The position numbers and the translations under genes were made by a program. Of a stretch of 64,000 bases of DNA, positions 1 to 10,653 are shown in pieces. How positions within the stretch are numbered: the first letter of the stretch is position 1; every line of letters begins with the position of its first letter. The notes under the pieces are model-generated. The model saw only the letters and a list, made by a program, of their open reading frames with translations. It was not told the DNA's origin and did no database searches. This DNA is from Diplosphaera chodatii. Lineage: Eukaryota > Chlorophyta > Trebouxiophyceae > Prasiolales > Stichococcaceae. The stretch spans positions 2,294,001 through 2,358,000 of the forward strand of contig JAALGY010000012.1 of assembly GCA_032358165.1 (NCBI GenBank), read 5' to 3'.

Positions 1-468
1 GGGTCGGACGCTTCCAACAGCATGCATCATGGTGGCAGACATACAGTACACTCCCCTGTGTGTTGGTCATACTGGTTTATCAGGAGCACTGCTGTGCTGT
101 GGTGTGATCAGCGTGCACATCAGACTGATCAAGGGTCGAATCTGCATGCGGCACTAAAAGCCAAGCTGATGTCTGAGATGCTACCGACATCGATGTGCTA
201 TGCGCCTACTACAAACAAAGCCATGTAACATACAGTGGTATATAGACTACACTGTCTGTTTCCTATGCCAGAACTCACCACATACGACCGCCATTGCTCA
301 TGCTAGCACAGTCTTATTCTGCAGTGTGGAGTATGGCAGCCATCTTGCTTGCCATCGCTATTTTTCTGTGCGCCCTGCTGCTCAGGGTGTGTATGTAACA
401 ACGCCAAGCCCCATGGGTGTGGAGCATGCTCAGCAGTCACAAGGTCACGACTCTGCTGATGTTGCAAA
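1..468. other. Non-coding flank downstream of the FYR/U-box gene
   Basis: No reading frame here resembles a known protein and no exon with matching splice phases could be joined to the neighbouring gene. The stretch lies beyond the stop codon of the minus-strand gene at 469 and is probably its 3' untranslated region plus spacer. No tRNA-like or repeat structure was noticed. Confidence 0.5.
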
Positions 469-3400
469 TCAATCGCGGATGCGGTCGCGGAAGCGCTGAA
501 CGTTGGCGTGCGTCAGCATGGTGCACTGGTGCCACGCCAGCGGCTGCCCCGTGAAGGGGCACTTGCCCTTCTCCGCTAGCACGGCCTGCAGGGCACCATG
601 CTCACACCAGTGAGGGCAATTGCAATAAGCACTTGTGCAGCAGCAGGTTGTGCGTACATCTGCTATGCTGCTGAGCAGGTGCCCCACGAAAGGTAGTGGG
701 CCGCCTCAACTATAACAGCAGTGTTGATGTGCCATGTCGCCAGAAGGCAAAAGTGGGACGTAGAGCACGTCCTTTTGAGTTGCAGTGTCCATGATCCGGC
801 TGTCAAGGGCTTGTAGTGGTGCTTCTGGAAGGTAGCACTGAAAGGCAGGTCCGAAGGTGCTAGGACGCACCTTCCAGGTGGCGGCGCCCATGACGTGGCC
901 GTAGGGGCTGATGGCGGGGGACACCACGGGCTCCAGGGTGATGGGGTCCAGGCGGGAGGGCAGGGGGTTGTCGGCGTCCACCCCCGCGGCGCCCTCCGCC
1001 CCGCACCGCGTCCTGTAGCGCGCGTTGCGGGTGAGCGCCGACCACCTGCGAAGGGAAGGGGCAAGGACGCAGGGTCAGACCAGCACAACCATGCAGTCGA
1101 CCTGCTGCAGCTGCTGCACGGGCATACAGGGTGGGCCCGCCGCTCTCCTCGTGGAGCCAGCAGCTGCCACATCTGGTGAGCGCTCCATGGTGCATCCATT
1201 GGCGGATATGCTGCACAGGTAGATGAACTCACTTGCTGGCAAGGCCGTTGCCGCCAGCCTCCTCATCTGTGTCATCATCGTCGCCCCTGCTTGTGAAGCA
1301 GAAGTCGTCAGTTGCACGCCACAGACGAGGCACAGCTGCAGCTGCCACGCAGCTGAGGGACAGCACAAAGCGAGGGTGCAGACACTCTGCACAGAGTCAG
1401 CAAATACCTGCGGCGCTTCTTGCGGCCACGGCCAGGCCCTGCATGTTGGCTGCCGCCGCCGCCGCGGGGCACGGCAGGCACTGAGGGCGGCGGCGCCACC
1501 GCAGGCAGCCCCGCAGCAACGGCCGCCCTGTCGCCCTTGCCCACCCAGTACAGGTCGCACCGGCAGTCGGGGTCCAGCGACTCGATCTGCTCCTCAATCT
1601 GGGAGAAACGGACAGCGCAAGCTCAGCTCCTCGCAGCAAGACACCAGTCCAAATAGGCAATGTCCATATGAGAGGTGCCCGAAGTTGAGCTCAGCACGTA
1701 CAGCAATGTTCCGTGGCAAAGCCTTGATGCTCTGCAGCAGCTAGTGCAGTGTGGACCCCTGCGTGCAATCCTGAAGCTGTGCTGACTGCGCTCACCTCTG
1801 GCTGGTTGAGGCCAAAGTACTCGGGCCCCGCGATGGCGGTCTTGGGCGGCGGCGCCAGGTTCTCGCCCGCGCTGCGCCGCGCCTCGATCTCCGCATTGAT
1901 CCGCTTCAGCACCTGCATCGTGGGCCACCCTGACTGGGTGCTTACTTGCAGACATAATGACGTCGCAGGTATTCATATGCTGTGCCAGCCGTCAGGCAGA
2001 GGTTTGGCTTCTATGGCAGGCCCGCACCTGCGTCCAGCAGCCGGTGCAGGACTTGGCGGTGAGCGGCTCGGCGGGGCGGTCGGCGGCGATCACCCGGAAG
2101 GTGGGCAGCGGCCAGTGGGCGCCGCCCTCCCCGATGATCGCGCAGTCGTGCGCCACCTGCACGCGAGCACATCATCCTGAGCTGACATGTAGTCCATGTG
2201 TTGGTCAGCCTGCGAGGGCAGTATAGTTAGGAGTGAGTGGCTGTCCCCAGTTCCCCCACAGCCTCAGAGCGCCTTTGCCAGGGATCCATGCCAATAGCAT
2301 GACTCATAATGAGCATTCTGCCAGCGTCACGAGTCGCCAACAGGCTGTAACAGACGATGCATTGCCGCTGACATGCGCATGAGCTGGCCAGATCACCCAC
2401 CAGCTGATCAAGCTGCACCGAGGACCGGAAGTTTACGCGGGAGGCAAAGCCATTGGGAAAGATGTACCCCGCGTTGAACCAGCCGTCCTCCACCCTGCAG
2501 CATGATACAGAGGTCAGCATGAGCGGTTATAGGCCACCAAGTAAGTTTGCACGATCGTTCTTGTGACACGAGGTGGCACTTGCAAGTCTTTCATATCAGC
2601 AGGAGTTGTTCCAGAGCGGCGGCAGCTCAGTGGTGATGTGGTGCAGGAGTGGAGGCCGACCTGAGCGCGCCCAGCTGCAGCAGGACCGCCTGCTTGTGGG
2701 ATTTCTGCCGCACGCGGCCGCGCACAGTCCCTCCGTTGCGGCTGATGGCGCCGCTGCCGTACCGCCTGCCGCCTGTGCAACACACAACCGCATTGATTCT
2801 CACACCTCAGAGGTTCACACCTCAAAGGTTCTGGGTCCTGGCGTATCCTCTCCAACGAGCTCAGAGTGCCGCTGCACTGGTCGCTGCAGCGACAGCATCG
2901 CAGCTGTCAGGCGGACAGCCGAGGCGCACCTGTGTGGTGCGCCTGGCGTTGTGGGGCCTTGCCGGCGGGCGCCCTCGCAGCTGCACGGTTGTTGCGCCGC
3001 GGCGATGGCAGCAGCTTCAGCGGGGTGCGCCCCGACCGTGTCATCGGTCCCTGCGCAGGCACAGGTGTGATCGTTGGTTTCAGGTGATGTGTTCTAACAG
3101 AGTAGTACATGTGGAGTGGTGCTTCATGCTTCCGCTTCACGGCCATCCTGTGGCACATCGTGACAACCTGACGTGGCGCACGTCGGTGCTTGAGCTCCGT
3201 GGAGAACATGCACAAGTCACCTGCAGGGCCGAGGTCGTGCCCACGTCGATGTCAGTGTCTGACACTGCCACCAGTGAGACGGTCTCCTCGTCTGACATCA
3301 GCCCTGTGGCGGGCTCTGACGCCGCTGCTGCCATGGGCTGTTGCTGAGCTGGGATCAACTCCGGCTCTGGAGGCTGAGCTGCCTCATCTGCAACTGCTGC

Positions 3401-5333
3401 ACCTGCAGGTGCATCGGCTGTCTGAGCTGCTTGAGGACCACCAGCTGCGCGTACCACCTCCAGCTCTGGTGCAGCAGCAGGCTCTGAATGCGCCGTCTCT
3501 TGACTTCGAGAACTGGCTGCGGGCTGTGCTGGCTGCTGTGGTGGAGCCGCTGGTGGTACGGTTGCTGGAGGCGTGTCCACCACAGCCGCTGCAGGGGGGG
3601 CTGCCTCGGCGGCAGACCGTGCCAGCGCGAGCTCAAGCTCCCACTGCTCCTGCTGCAGCGCCAGCTGCCGCCGGGTCTGGGGGCTGCGCGCCGCCAGCTG
3701 CGCCTCATCAGCAGCAGCTGCGGCTGCCTGCTGCGCTGCCCTGCGCTGCTGCGGTCTCGACGACCGCCAGCCGCCAGTTGGCGGAGAAATGGCGCCGTCC
3801 TGTCCGGCGTCTTCTGCCCCTGGACTGCCACTCCTACTGCGTGTCCCCGCCTGGGGCTCAGCAACTAAGACGGCGGGCTGCGCAGCTGCGGCACAGTCTG
3901 GGGTCTGCTCCCGCACGCTCGTGCCGGCAGACCCGCCGCTGCCGCTGCCGCTGCTGTGGCCGCTGAGGCTGGGCGCCAACGCTGCCACTGGCTCACCAGC
4001 GAGCACATCAACAACTTCATCTGGGCTGCCGTCACGCTGCGCTGCTGCGCTGCCGAGCAGAGCTGCTGGAAGTGAGGACGGGTCTCCTATAGGCGGCCCG
4101 CCTGGGATGGGCAGCGGGCCGCGGCCACGGAACTTGCCCAGAAATACCTGCAGAGGGAGGGTGCGTGCCGACTCACTTCAGAGAGCCACCCTGTCTTTGA
4201 TCCGGAGTAGGTATAGGAAGTCGAGTAAAGGCATGTTGACATCACATCTGAGCACCCAGCATGGGAGAGTGAAGGAGTTCCATGAGAATAAACGCACCCC
4301 GCCGAGTGCCGCAGGGTCGACCACCGTGGGCCTGCTGCCAGGGTTTGTTGCGCCGGACCGGGTCGCGACCCTGGGCGCCACCGGGCGTGCCACCCTGTCC
4401 CCTGCCGCCACCTGCAGCGTCATGCGCATGACATCTCGGGTGTGCATCGGTTTGACTGTGCATGGGTTATATGCCCACCACTCGCGTGCGTGATAGCAGC
4501 AGGCAGCTGTGCCAATCAGCTCACCAGCTACAGCACCATCTCCATATGAGACCATTGACATGCGTTGATCTGTCAACAGGAGCTCCTGAACATCTGCAGG
4601 AGCAGGCTTGGGGCCAGGCGGCACCTGCATGCGGTGCTTGAACAGGGTGTCCGCAAGCGCCTCTGCAGCAGCGTCCTCCGAGCCGTCGCACTCCTCCAGT
4701 GCACGGCGTGCTGCAGCGTCCGAGATGTCCTCGTGCACCTCCTGCAGATGCGCCACCTGGGCGCAAGACACGGCAACCAGATAAAGCACTCACATGTGGT
4801 AGCCGTGCTGAGTGCAACCGGCGCTCAGCACTTTGCGGTGCATCCCTGCCAGCAAGGAGCGCCTGTCCCATATGCAAGGTGCACGCTTCGGAAGCGGCAG
4901 CAAGAGGCTTGCGGTGCACACCTTACGGGCAAGGTCCTGTTTCTGGAAGGCTGCAAACATGCGCTGCTGGTGTGCGACGCGCGCCGTGATGATGGCCTGC
5001 TCCTCCGCCGTCAGCTCCCGCGCCTCCAGCTCCTTGGCGTCAACTCTGCAATCAGGATACATGATGTCTTGCCTGCTTGGTGTGGCCCTGCTGCAGGCGT
5101 GCGGTACTGGAAAGATGCGCACTGGTGAGGGGCATCAGTCCTTGTGATAGCACGCCGCTCTGCAAGTGCGTATACAACATGCAATTGCCCTAGCAGCACT
5201 CCCACACGCGGTTGATGGACTTGAGTCATGGGACCTACTTTCGGGTGGCGATGTTGGAAGCCCCATCCCGGAACATTTCGGCCAGGCCCTGCTCATGGGG
5301 TTGCACCTCCGCCACGCGCATCTCCGTGATCAT
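469..5333 (-). CDS. FYR-domain protein with ubiquitin-binding N-terminus and C-terminal U-box
   Basis: About 13 exons joined by phase give roughly 800 residues. The start is the ATG at 5333-5331; exon 1 ends at 5239 before GTAGGT and joins in phase to an exon beginning near 5050. Then come a UBA/CUE-like helical segment (about 4635-4760), a long Ala/Pro/Gln-rich exon (about 3220-4150) holding a UIM-like motif (LELALARSAAE), a basic segment, and FYRN (about 2400-2490: GYIFPNGFASRVNF) running into FYRC (about 1410-2160: SCTGCWTQVLKRINAEI, then GPEYFGLNQPE). A basic NLS-like run (GRKKRR), an acidic stretch and a U-box complete it. The U-box is split over 871-1045 and 469-585, with DPITLEPVV and KCPFTGQPL. 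FYR domains occur in chromatin regulators such as Trithorax-type methyltransferases, JmjC proteins and TBRG1; U-boxes are E2-binding ubiquitin ligase modules. A nuclear ubiquitin ligase acting on chromatin is inference. FYR and U-box calls are strong; the UBA call is weak. Confidence 0.8.
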
Positions 5334-5859
5334 TGTGTCAGAGCTCCCGCCTGCCCTTGGCTGGTCCCTTACCTCAGCGCATCAAAACTTGCATGTAGTG
5401 CAATCGTGCCACTCGGGCAACAACTTGCCGTCACAGTTGCAAATCGTAGGTGTCAAGCAAGAGGGCTGCTGATGCGGACCAGAGTGCCTGGAAACATTTG
5501 TCGCTGGAAATCTATCCACACGAACGCTGTTGTGGGCGCCTGTTCGAACTCGAATCGAATAGAGGAGGTGTATGCTTAACGGGGCCACAACAGTCAACCT
5601 ACCCCTGCACGTGCAGCGCGCGCCTCGGCTTCTCCGTGTGGGTGCATACGTCAATAATCATGCTCGCGACATCATTGTCACACACGTCAAGACTACCGTC
5701 GACACCGTGAGGTGTTGCAACAGCAAGCACTGCTCACTCCGCGACACCGTTTGAACCAAACGCTCCTTAGGATTGCCGTCTGACACAGCGCCTGAGTCAG
5801 CAGCGCGACAGCAGCAACAGCACCAGGCGCACTCAAGAGATCCGAACTGCAGCACAACA
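5334..5859. promoter_or_regulatory. Divergent promoter region, FYR/U-box gene and PDC
   Basis: The minus-strand gene starts at 5333 and the plus-strand pyruvate decarboxylase at 5860, so this 526-base gap must hold both 5' untranslated regions and probably both promoters. The decarboxylase ATG has a good context (ACAACAATGG). I saw no clear TATA box and no coding exon. Confidence 0.5.
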
Positions 5860-8800
5860 ATGGGGTCTGGGGCTCATGGTCAGCCCAAGAGCCGCACCGT
5901 GGGGCAGTACCTGGCAGCGAGGCTGAAAGAGGTTGGCGTTGGCAAGTTCTTCGCTGTGCCCGGCGACTTCAACATGGGCCTGCTGGTAGGTGTCACAGTG
6001 GCCAGCGTCTGTCAATACACGATGTATCGCATTGCAGACTGCTCCTGATCGCTTTGCAGCATGCATGTGAGGAGCGGTCTTAGCATTTCCTCTGCAATTT
6101 TTGCCACTCTGTCATCAGTGCACTTGTTGTTGATGAGCAGGACCAGCTCATGACGGAGCCGGGTCTGGAGATGGTGGGCTGCTGCAATGAGCTGAACGCC
6201 GGGTATGCGGCGGATGGCTACTCGCGCGGCGCCGGCATCGGCTGCGTCGTGGTCACCCACATGGTTGGCGGCCTGTCCGTGCTGAATGCAATTGCAGGTG
6301 AGCTGTTGAAACACCGAAAGCCATGAAGCGCTGACACCTAAGACTCTGGCTGGTCATTGCCTGGCTGGGCCTAATTGTAAATAGAGCAAGTCCTGGTGTT
6401 TAGCCCCCGACAGATTGCAGCCTGGGATGCGGTTTTTGCCATGCAGGTGCCTATGCGGAGCACCACCCCGTCATCTGCGTCATTGGCATCCCGGTGAGCG
6501 TGGCATGCGAGTCCACCATGCAATCTTGCAGTGCGCTTGAACATGCTACACGTGCAAAAAACCAGCAGCAGGGACGGCGTCATGCCGCATGAGGCAGTCG
6601 CACTTATGCGCACATCTTATGCGTTTCCATGCATCATCCGCCACACGCAGAACACGAACGACCTGGACGGCCCGCGGCTGCTGCACCACACGATGGCGAA
6701 CATGAACACAGCGGACCAGGTCGCCGCCTTCCGCGAGTTCACCTGCGTCCAGGTGCCGACCGCAGCATCCGTGCAGCTGCCGCAGCCATGTTGCGTATGG
6801 TCAACAATGCTGAATCAACTGCAACTCTTTATGCGAACCTCTAAATTATTTCCGATTTGAACACCACAGGAGCGCATCAAGACTGTGCAGCGGGCAGCGG
6901 AGCAGGTGGACTTGGCGGTGTCGGAGGCGCTGCGGCGGCGGCGCCCGGTACTCATCGAGGTGCCTCTGAGTGCACCGCCTGGGCGCACTGCTACCGTCAC
7001 AGCGTGCCACTACGGACTCGTCGAAGCACATGCGTGTAAACAGTTGGCACTCAAATGTGTTCTGATGCATTTCACCCTATCGTGGTGGCAGGTCGCCAGC
7101 AACCTCGCGGGGCTGACGCACCCCAGCCTGGCTCCGGCCCCCGTGCCGGGCTCACTGCAGCCCAAGACTTCGAACCAGTGAGCCCAGCTCGGCTGAGTCA
7201 AGACAGGGTCATGCTGCACCGGATGCTGCGGGTATGCCATGCAGCCTGCATCGAGTCACGCTGCCTGTGACGATGAGGTGTGATCTCAGGTGTGATGACG
7301 GTTGTACATGTTGCAGGCGGAGCCTTGAGGCAGCCGTGGAGGCCGCAGCCGAGGTGCTGAACCAGGCAGAGTGGCCAGCCGCCATCGGTGGCCCCATGCT
7401 GAAGCCGTACCACGGTGCTCTGCTCATCCTCCTGCAGAACCATTGTGTCAATGTCGTCATGCGCGATGGCATCCTGTCACAGAGCAGAGCCACACTCCAG
7501 GGCAGCCCTGATCATGTCATGTGAATCCTCCTGCATCGCCTGTTCAACGACCGAGTCGACCACTGGCCACAGGCGAGGACTCGTTCCGGCGGTGCGTGGA
7601 GGCGATGGGGTGCCCCGCCGCGGTGCAGGCCACCGCCAAGGGCATGTTCCCCGAGACGCACCCCCAGTACCTTGGCATCTACTGGGGCGTGGTCAGCAGC
7701 CGCCGTGTGGCGACGCGCCTGAAGCACGCGGACGCGCTGCTCGTCGTCGGTACGTTGTCGCGGCGTTGGTATGTCAAGGTGGCGCAGTTCATCATGCAGG
7801 CCGAGAGTCGTTTATTCCCATGCTGCAAAAGTGCTTGCGTTGTCGCACCGAAAGCAGTCAACGTTCTTGTGCTCAGATGTGTTGCTGTTGGTGTATTGCA
7901 GGCGCCCTGGTGAACGACATGAACACAGTGGGCTTCACTGGCATCCTGAACGACGAGATCGCCGTGTTTGTCAACCCTGACCGGGTGACGCTCGGCAACG
8001 GCGTGACCTTCGGCTGTGTCATGGTGCGGCAACATCTCCCTTGGTCTTGGTGCTGCAGTAAAGAGGGTGCAACTCTGCAACCACCTGCCGAGCAGCTCTT
8101 GGATCTTGGCTCGACACGGGCAGCATGTCTACTCCCTGACGGAGCTGCCCGTCAACACAGCTGCCGGACTTCCTGCACGCGCTGCCCAAGGCGCTGAGGC
8201 GCAAGTGGTCCATGGACCCGCCACCACGAGACGTGGACGGCAGCAGCAGCTCCGACAGCCTGGCAACACAGGATGTGGGCCGTTTCCAGCTCTGCTCCAC
8301 ATCTGACTGCATGACACAAGCCGTGTTTACGAACCGGGACCGTGCAGCATGCATGCGTTTTACAAATCGTAATTGAAAAGCAGTGGCGTCATCCCAATGT
8401 GGTCTGTGCAGCAGGAAAACGGCCTGGCAGAGGGGCTAAGCTCCCAGCAGCAGGATACCCTCGTGGACTCGCAGCCCTACTTCAGCTTTGCGCCGGCAGA
8501 GGATCCCCAGGCGCCACTCATTGCCACCTCCCTCTACTTCCGCATTCAGGTGCCGACCCCACCTGTTCAATTGGTGGGGTACCCATCATTGACGGCGCCG
8601 TGGGAGTGCGGAGAATTGCACCCGGGCTGTCAACAAGCTTGCAGTGCTGGCGTGTTGCGCTGCCAGTTCACCATGCTGCAACAGTTGTCACACTGCGCAC
8701 TCACATGCGGCATTGACACTCTCTTCGCAGGAGCTGCTCAGCAACAAGCACTGCCTCGTCACCGACACTGGCGAGAGCCTGTTCCAGGTCATGAAACTGC

Positions 8801-9978
8801 GGCTGCCAGGTGGGCCTGTGCGCCTAGTTGTTGCGATTATGGCAGTGCACGGTCATACGAAGGAGCATCCAGCAGCATGCGTTCTCGTCCAACAGCATAT
8901 GCTCACAAGCTGTCCGGCATTGCCATGCAGACGGATGCGGCATCCAGATGCAGGCGCAGTATGCATCCATCGGCTGGTGCGCACTTGGCCACCTAGGCCT
9001 AGTGCAAGCCGTGCAGCCCTGCATCTATTTGCTCCCTTTTCTTGTGTCAGCACAGCCATCGGCATCCCTATTGCCCTGGATTACTGCTGCTGCGGAGATG
9101 CTCTGAATGTGCTCGTCAGTGTGTGAGTGTTACCACTAAATGTTGCAGGTCCATTGGTGCGTCCTTGGGGCTCGCGGCAGCATACAAGTCATCAGGGCGC
9201 CGCATTGTTGGCGTCATCGGGGATGGCGCCTTCCAGATTGGCGCGCAGGTGGTTTTTGTGCCGCTTGTGTGACGAAACACAAGCGAAATGTTTTGAAATG
9301 TTGAAGAGGTGGACCTGATGAATGTGGGATCTGTCCTGCTCGGTGCCTGCTCAACTTGCGTCAATCCGTGCAAGCAGGAGATTGCCACGGTCATGCGGCA
9401 GCACCTGAACCCCATCTTCATCATCCTCAACAATGGCACCTACGCGGTAGAGGAGGTGCGCCAGCTGCTGCACCCCTAGTACTGCGGGAGTGCTCTCTCT
9501 GGGTGCATGTTGCTGCAGCTGTCAAGCTGTTCAGCTGCTCTCAGCAGTCACGGTTGAACCACTTGACCCTGCCGCCGCAGATGATCCACCCCGGGGAATA
9601 CAACACGCTGAAAGTGTGGGACTATGTCAAGCTGGCTGAGGCGCTGTCCAACAACGACGGCACCACCTATGCCGCCAAGGTGAGCAATGCCAGCCTGTGG
9701 ACATCATATGCTCTGGGCAGATCATTGCCCGTGCTATCCAGGTGCCCTGCTGCAAACCTGCCAACTACGTGGCTTCACACGTTTTGACGATCCCCCCACC
9801 GTCGCAGGTGGAGACGGAGGAGGATCTGACCAAGGCGCTGAAGCACGCGAACGGCCCCGCCGCCAACAAGTTCGTGCTGCTGGATGTGAAGCTGGCGCCC
9901 AACGACGTGTCAGCGGAGCTGCTCAAGTTCGGCAAGGAGCTGGGCAAGTTCGGCAGCCGCCCGCCACGCCCCGGCTGA
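5860..9978 (+). CDS. PDC: Pyruvate decarboxylase (EC 4.1.1.1)
   Basis: This thiamine-diphosphate enzyme converts pyruvate to acetaldehyde and CO2 in fermentation to ethanol, normally in the cytosol. Seventeen exons join in phase: 5860-5985, 6141-6297, 6447-6493, 6651-6752, 6870-6959, 7092-7177, 7317-7414, 7573-7749, 7902-8023, 8161-8274, about 8415-8549, 8731-8809, 8931-8976, 9149-9248, 9378-9455, 9581-9679 and 9808-9978. They give about 608 residues, the usual PDC size. Visible landmarks are the cofactor-activating Glu in [16 protein letters not shown], the double His in LLHHTM, the GDGAFQ...[11 protein letters not shown] thiamine/Mg site, and [14 protein letters not shown] after it. Only the exon 10/11 boundary near 8274-8415 is uncertain. 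No obvious organelle targeting sequence precedes the fold. All key residues are present, so the gene looks functional. Confidence 0.96.
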
Positions 9979-10445
9979 GTGGGCCGGCGGTCTGCACCGG
10001 CTGGCCTTGTAAATTCACCTGATGGATGTGCGAGCGAAAGTGGTGGAGTCTAGAATCTGCCAGCTCCGTTACGTCGGATTTGTATCGAATATGTGGATGA
10101 GCTGTGGGTGAGGTGCAAGGATTGTGTGTCCAGATGTGTTTGGTGCAGCATTGCATCTGTATTGTGGGCTCGGCACCCTGTACTTAACGTGGTACACCCT
10201 TTGCATGCGGGGTCCAGTGGCAAAGGTACAGCAGCTGAAATCTGTTTTGCATTTCTGTGTAGCACTTCTGTAGGTGATGTGCCCAAGTTGACAGATTCCG
10301 GCCTGCCTCTGTGGGATGTGTAGGAGTGCCAGAGTGTGCAGCTGCAGACACAATACGGTGAGCAGTGAACTGTGTTCCAGACTGTCATTTTGCTGGTGAG
10401 TCGAGGGTCATCTGGTTTGGGTATCTGACTGCGAATTCCTGTACT

Positions 10446-10458
10446 CTGTAAGTTACAG
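10446..10458. terminator. Palindromic poly(A)-type signal shared by convergent genes
   Basis: The sequence CTGTAAGTTACAG reads as TGTAA on both strands around a central base. TGTAA is the usual polyadenylation signal of green algae. It lies 468 bases after the PDC stop (plus) and about 200 bases after the PILS stop (minus), so one element could serve both transcripts. Another TGTAA sits at 10008-10012, only 30 bases after the PDC stop. Confidence 0.5.
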
Positions 10459-10653
10459 TGCGCTGCAAAACTGTCTCCTGTTGGTCAAGTCGTGATGGTG
10501 CTGCACATACTTGTGTTACGCCGCTAGCGATTGCAAGCACATCACATATGAGGCCGCTATATAATGTCACCCAGAGTGATATTGCTGCACAATGTGTGCA
10601 GCAGCACGCTGTCTGCGTAGATTCCGCTAAAGCCTCTGGGTGCGAGAACACTG

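Noticed and set aside
2801..2832. Short direct repeat (CACACCTCAGAGGTT-like, two copies) in an intron of the FYR gene
   Set aside because: Two imperfect 15-base copies in an intron, too small to mean more than local slippage.
3190..4493. Long plus-strand open frames opposite the Ala/Pro/Gln exon of the FYR gene
   Set aside because: Shadow of a GC-rich low-complexity exon on the minus strand; no recognisable protein and no consistent splice sites.
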